Of a DNA stretch of 18,637 nt, positions 15,805 through 18,637 are shown piece by piece. Position numbers and translations under genes: made by a program. The stretch comes from Candidatus Dadabacteria bacterium (lineage in GTDB: Bacteria > Desulfobacterota_D > UBA1144 > Nemesobacterales > JAJCZQ01), in contig JAUXJP010000002.1 in assembly GCA_030624695.1 (NCBI GenBank), positions 1 to 18,637 on the forward strand, given 5' to 3'. The notes under the pieces were generated by a model. That model did no database searches. It worked only from the letters and a program-made list of their open reading frames with translations, and had not been told where the DNA came from. Positions within the stretch are counted from its first letter, which is position 1, and each line of letters starts with the position of its first letter.

Positions 15805-17847
15805 TTTCTTTTTTAGTTTTATATATTCCGCCTTTATTTTGTCAATCATGTTTCTATCTTCTACTCCACTAAATTTCACTTTATTATAGATATTAGTAAT
15901 CATTGTGAATTCTTTATATTTCCTATATTCCTTGGAACCTACATATTTTAAAAACTCATTTGAAGTCATGTATGACGGTTTGTTTAAACCCTTTTTTTTC
16001 ATAAATGCCAAAGAATTTCTATATGTATCTGATACATCACGGTTTTTAACATCTACTTTTATAAATGAAAATATTATGTCTTTGTATTTTATTAGGAAAA
16101 TAAGAAAAAAAAGAATCACAGCAACAACTAAAAAATATAACTGCGGATTATCTGGCTTTAATTTTGAAGATAAATTAAAATTAATTTTATCTGACCTGTT
16201 GCTTATATTTTTTAATATTCTTCTTTGATCACTAATATTATAATCAACAACGTACCTGTTCCATCTGTATCTTAGGTACTCCAAAGATCCAGTTATATAA
16301 TTAAATCCCAAATAATAGTCAGTATCATTTTCGGGTGTAGGGTCAAAAATAACCCACCCATATGTGGGGAAATATACTTCAACCCACGCATGTGCATCGC
16401 TTTCCCTTATTAAATAATATTCGCCTATCGGGTTATATTCTCCGCCTACAAACCCTGTTACGAGCCTTGAAGGTATCGCCATTTCTCTTAATAAAACCAC
16501 CATTGCTGAAGCAAAATACTCACAATGCCCTTCCTTCCCTTCAAAAAGGAACTGGTCAAGGGGAGGACTCTTACCACTATTATCCAATACCCTTGTGTAT
16601 TTCAGATTTTTTTTTAAATATTCCTCAACAACTTTTACATTTTCATATTGAGAATTACTTTCTTGATAAAGTTCTATAGACAGTTCATCAATATCAGAAC
16701 TTACTTCAAATGATCCTGTATATTTCAATCTGATTTCTTTAGGATAAGTAAGGGTGTCGTTAATTAATAATTCTTTATCATGAAGCGTAAGGTCAGAATA
16801 TGCATTGTATTTAATATTATTTGTAAAATGGCCACCATGATAATAGGAGTTATTAACAGAATAAAGGTTTCTAAAAGGCATATTCCCTAAAGCAACGGGT
16901 GAATTTGCTGAGAAAACAACATCTGTATCCATAGGTTGTGCAACTATTTCCTGTATAGCCACATCATTTTTATTACTATTATTTAAAACAAATAGTCCAT
17001 CATAATTTTTTGCTATCCTTGCTTTCTGGTTTTTGAATCTTTGGGTCCATAATTTCCCGTCAAAATAATCCAGGGCCACTCCTCTCCAGTAAATTATTTT
17101 GGGCAACTCTATCTTGGTTTTATTCAGAAATTTAACTCTCATTACAGGTGAACTGTCTTTCTTTATTTCACCTACCATCCCAAGCTCGATTTCATCATTA
17201 AATCCTGAACTTAATCTTTGTTTGTTTAAAAGAGAGCTTGTTAGAAAATTCCCTTTTAATCTCGGCATAAATAAAAATACGGAAAGGCTTAAGATAATTA
17301 CACTGACCGATATTATAATTGCAGAACTAAACAGAGGCTTATATCCAAACTTAATGTCGTTTTTTATACCGTCCCGGATACCGTATTGTTCTTTGAAAAT
17401 ATTAAATAAAAAAATTGTGATAACGGCGAATATTATGAAGATTACAAGCAGTAACCCGTAAAATATATTTGTTGTTGTAACAGCTCCTGCCAATAATTGA
17501 AAAAAACTTATAAGAATAATCTGTTCATAATCTTTTAATTCTTTTTTTCCCAGGAATTTTATTAACTGTATATATATAATAAAATAGATAAGTACTGTTA
17601 TTAATTCCTCATTAAACAGGAATACCCTTATTCCGAGAATAAATATAAGTAGTACTGCAAGCAAATTACTAAAAGTATTATTTAATAAATATTTCCGATC
17701 AGTAAGATCAATATACAAACTGGCAAATAGGGCGAAAAGATAAAGAAAAAGAAGTGCAATGTTTGGACTGCTGCTAATTAATAAGGATGTATATCCTGTT
17801 AGGGCTAACAGGTGCGTAAAAATAGAAAGGCTTTTTCTTATTTCCAT
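15799..17847 (-). CDS. DUF3488 / transglutaminase-like membrane protein (TgpA type)
   Basis: This is a 682-residue inner-membrane protein with an extracytoplasmic transglutaminase-like domain. About six hydrophobic helices lie in residues 10-195, the DUF3488 part. An extracytoplasmic region with GFNDEIELGMVGEIKKDSS, typical for this family, follows. The transglutaminase core (about 405-505) has an apparently intact Cys-His-Asp triad: C442 in GHCEYFASAMV, H486 in SDAHAWVEVYFP and D502 in FDPTP. A final TM helix lies at about 569-586. It precedes a DUF4129-like cytoplasmic tail (about 605-680). The substrate is unknown; TgpA of Pseudomonas is essential. Relatives usually follow a MoxR ATPase and a DUF58 gene, but here it follows uvrB, starting one base after the uvrB stop. 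Confidence 0.92.
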   Translation of the reverse strand: MEIRKSLSIFTHLLALTGYTSLLISSSPNIALLFLYLFALFASLYIDLTDRKYLLNNTFSNLLAVLLIFILGIRVFLFNEELITVLIYFIIYIQLIKFLGKKELKDYEQIILISFFQLLAGAVTTTNIFYGLLLVIFIIFAVITIFLFNIFKEQYGIRDGIKNDIKFGYKPLFSSAIIISVSVIILSLSVFLFMPRLKGNFLTSSLLNKQRLSSGFNDEIELGMVGEIKKDSSPVMRVKFLNKTKIELPKIIYWRGVALDYFDGKLWTQRFKNQKARIAKNYDGLFVLNNSNKNDVAIQEIVAQPMDTDVVFSANSPVALGNMPFRNLYSVNNSYYHGGHFTNNIKYNAYSDLTLHDKELLINDTLTYPKEIRLKYTGSFEVSSDIDELSIELYQESNSQYENVKVVEEYLKKNLKYTRVLDNSGKSPPLDQFLFEGKEGHCEYFASAMVVLLREMAIPSRLVTGFVGGEYNPIGEYYLIRESDAHAWVEVYFPTYGWVIFDPTPENDTDYYLGFNYITGSLEYLRYRWNRYVVDYNISDQRRILKNISNRSDKINFNLSSKLKPDNPQLYFLVVAVILFFLIFLIKYKDIIFSFIKVDVKNRDVSDTYRNSLAFMKKKGLNKPSYMTSNEFLKYVGSKEYRKYKEFTMITNIYNKVKFSGVEDRNMIDKIKAEYIKLKKKS

Positions 17848-17848
17848 T

Positions 17849-18637
17849 TCAGCTTAGTAAATATTTTATTTCCATCTCCTTAAGTTTTTTTATTTTCTTT
17901 TTAATATCAGCTGCTTTTTCATATTCATGTTTACTTGATGATTGTTTCATTTCCCTGAAAAGAGTTGCAATCTCTTTAGGTATCTTTTCGGGAGGTATTT
18001 TATATAATTCCTCTTCTACATCCTTATTAATGGTTAGATAATCTGATTCATACATTGATTCCAGAATATTTGAAATATCTTTCTTTATTGAGGTAGGGGT
18101 AATATTATTTTCCTTGTTGTATTTGTTCTGGATTTTTTGTCTCCTTTTTGTTTCAGCTATAGCATTTTTCATCGAGTTAGTAATCCTGTCAGCGTAAAGA
18201 ATCACCTTCCCATTTACATTTCTTGCAGCCCTTCCGAATGTTTGTATCAGCGAAGTCTCTGATCTAAGAAACCCCTCTTTGTCAGCATCTGTAATTGCAA
18301 CAAGTGAGACTTCAGGTATATCCAGCCCCTCCCTTAAAAGATTAAAACCAACCAGCACATCATACTCTCCAAGTCTTAAATCCCGTACAATTTTAATTCT
18401 TTCAAGTGTATCAATGTCTGAATGTAAATACCGTACCTTCAATCCTATCTCTTTATAATATGAGGCAAGATCTTCCGCCATCTTTTTTGTTAAGGTTGTT
18501 ACAAGGACCCTTTCTTTTTTCAGGATTGTAGTTTTTATTTCATCCAATAGGTCATCAACCTGGTTTTCAGCACTTTTAATTATAATTTCAGGGTCTCTTA
18601 AACCGGTAGGCCTAATTATCTGTTCTACAACATATTC
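17849..18637 (-). CDS. uvrB: Excinuclease ABC subunit B, C-terminal part (5' end outside window)
   Basis: UvrB is the damage-verifying helicase-like subunit of UvrABC nucleotide excision repair. The frame is open to the right edge, reading EYVVEQIIRPTGLRDPEI from the last base. About 262 residues are therefore visible out of the ~660 usual for the family. The visible part is the second helicase lobe, with LTKKMAEDLASYY, YLHSDIDTLERI, GFNLLREGLDIPEVSLV (motif V) and SLIQTFGRAARN (motif VI). The C-terminal UVR motif that contacts UvrC follows (EYEKAADIKKKIKKLKEME). The P-loop and beta-hairpin lie outside the window. The stop TGA is one base from the ATG of the tgpA-like gene, so the two are probably one transcription unit. 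Confidence 0.97.
   Translation of the reverse strand, partial: EYVVEQIIRPTGLRDPEIIIKSAENQVDDLLDEIKTTILKKERVLVTTLTKKMAEDLASYYKEIGLKVRYLHSDIDTLERIKIVRDLRLGEYDVLVGFNLLREGLDIPEVSLVAITDADKEGFLRSETSLIQTFGRAARNVNGKVILYADRITNSMKNAIAETKRRQKIQNKYNKENNITPTSIKKDISNILESMYESDYLTINKDVEEELYKIPPEKIPKEIATLFREMKQSSSKHEYEKAADIKKKIKKLKEMEIKYLLS

Overview
The window is an AT-rich stretch of chromosome from a Gram-negative bacterium. The Gram-negative call rests on a CcmG/CcmH pair for periplasmic cytochrome c maturation and on a TgpA-type membrane transglutaminase. The housekeeping block runs rimP-nusA-infB-DUF503-rbfA-nrnA-truB-rpsO-pnp. That order, with DUF503 and a DHH phosphoesterase between infB and truB, is the one I know from Deltaproteobacteria/Desulfobacterota and related phyla. 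The IF2 also carries the basic 'RRKGSRVVLRKKKR' segment often seen there. I cannot place the organism more precisely.

Layout, left to right. A cut-off cation-diffusion-facilitator transporter (+) meets a membrane GGDEF gene (-) that is interrupted by an in-frame TAG. Next comes a fused trehalose-6-phosphate synthase/phosphatase (-), then a divergent ccmG-ccmH pair (+). From 4766 to 15184 the minus strand carries one tight block, read right to left: rimP, nusA, infB, DUF503, rbfA, nrnA, truB, rpsO, pnp, miaA. Gaps inside it are 48 bp or less and several genes overlap. A 125-bp divergent gap follows, with a strong minus-strand intrinsic terminator just ahead of rimP and plausible back-to-back promoters. 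Then come a Yip1-family membrane protein (+), a TgpA-like transglutaminase (-) and the C-terminal part of uvrB (-), which runs off the right edge.

The large block supplies transcription elongation/termination (NusA), 30S assembly (RimP, RbfA, S15), initiation (IF2), tRNA modification (TruB, MiaA) and RNA turnover (PNPase, NrnA). It is a growth-linked translation and RNA-metabolism operon. The flanks are ordinary accessory or stress functions: osmolyte synthesis, cytochrome c maturation, metal efflux and c-di-GMP signalling.

I found no tRNA or rRNA gene, CRISPR array, insertion sequence or phage gene, and no gene-free stretch longer than 300 bases. I also found no convincing undescribed multi-gene system. 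The points most worth checking are the amber codon in the GGDEF gene, the terminator in the nusA-operon leader, and a small hairpin that covers the pnp ribosome-binding site.
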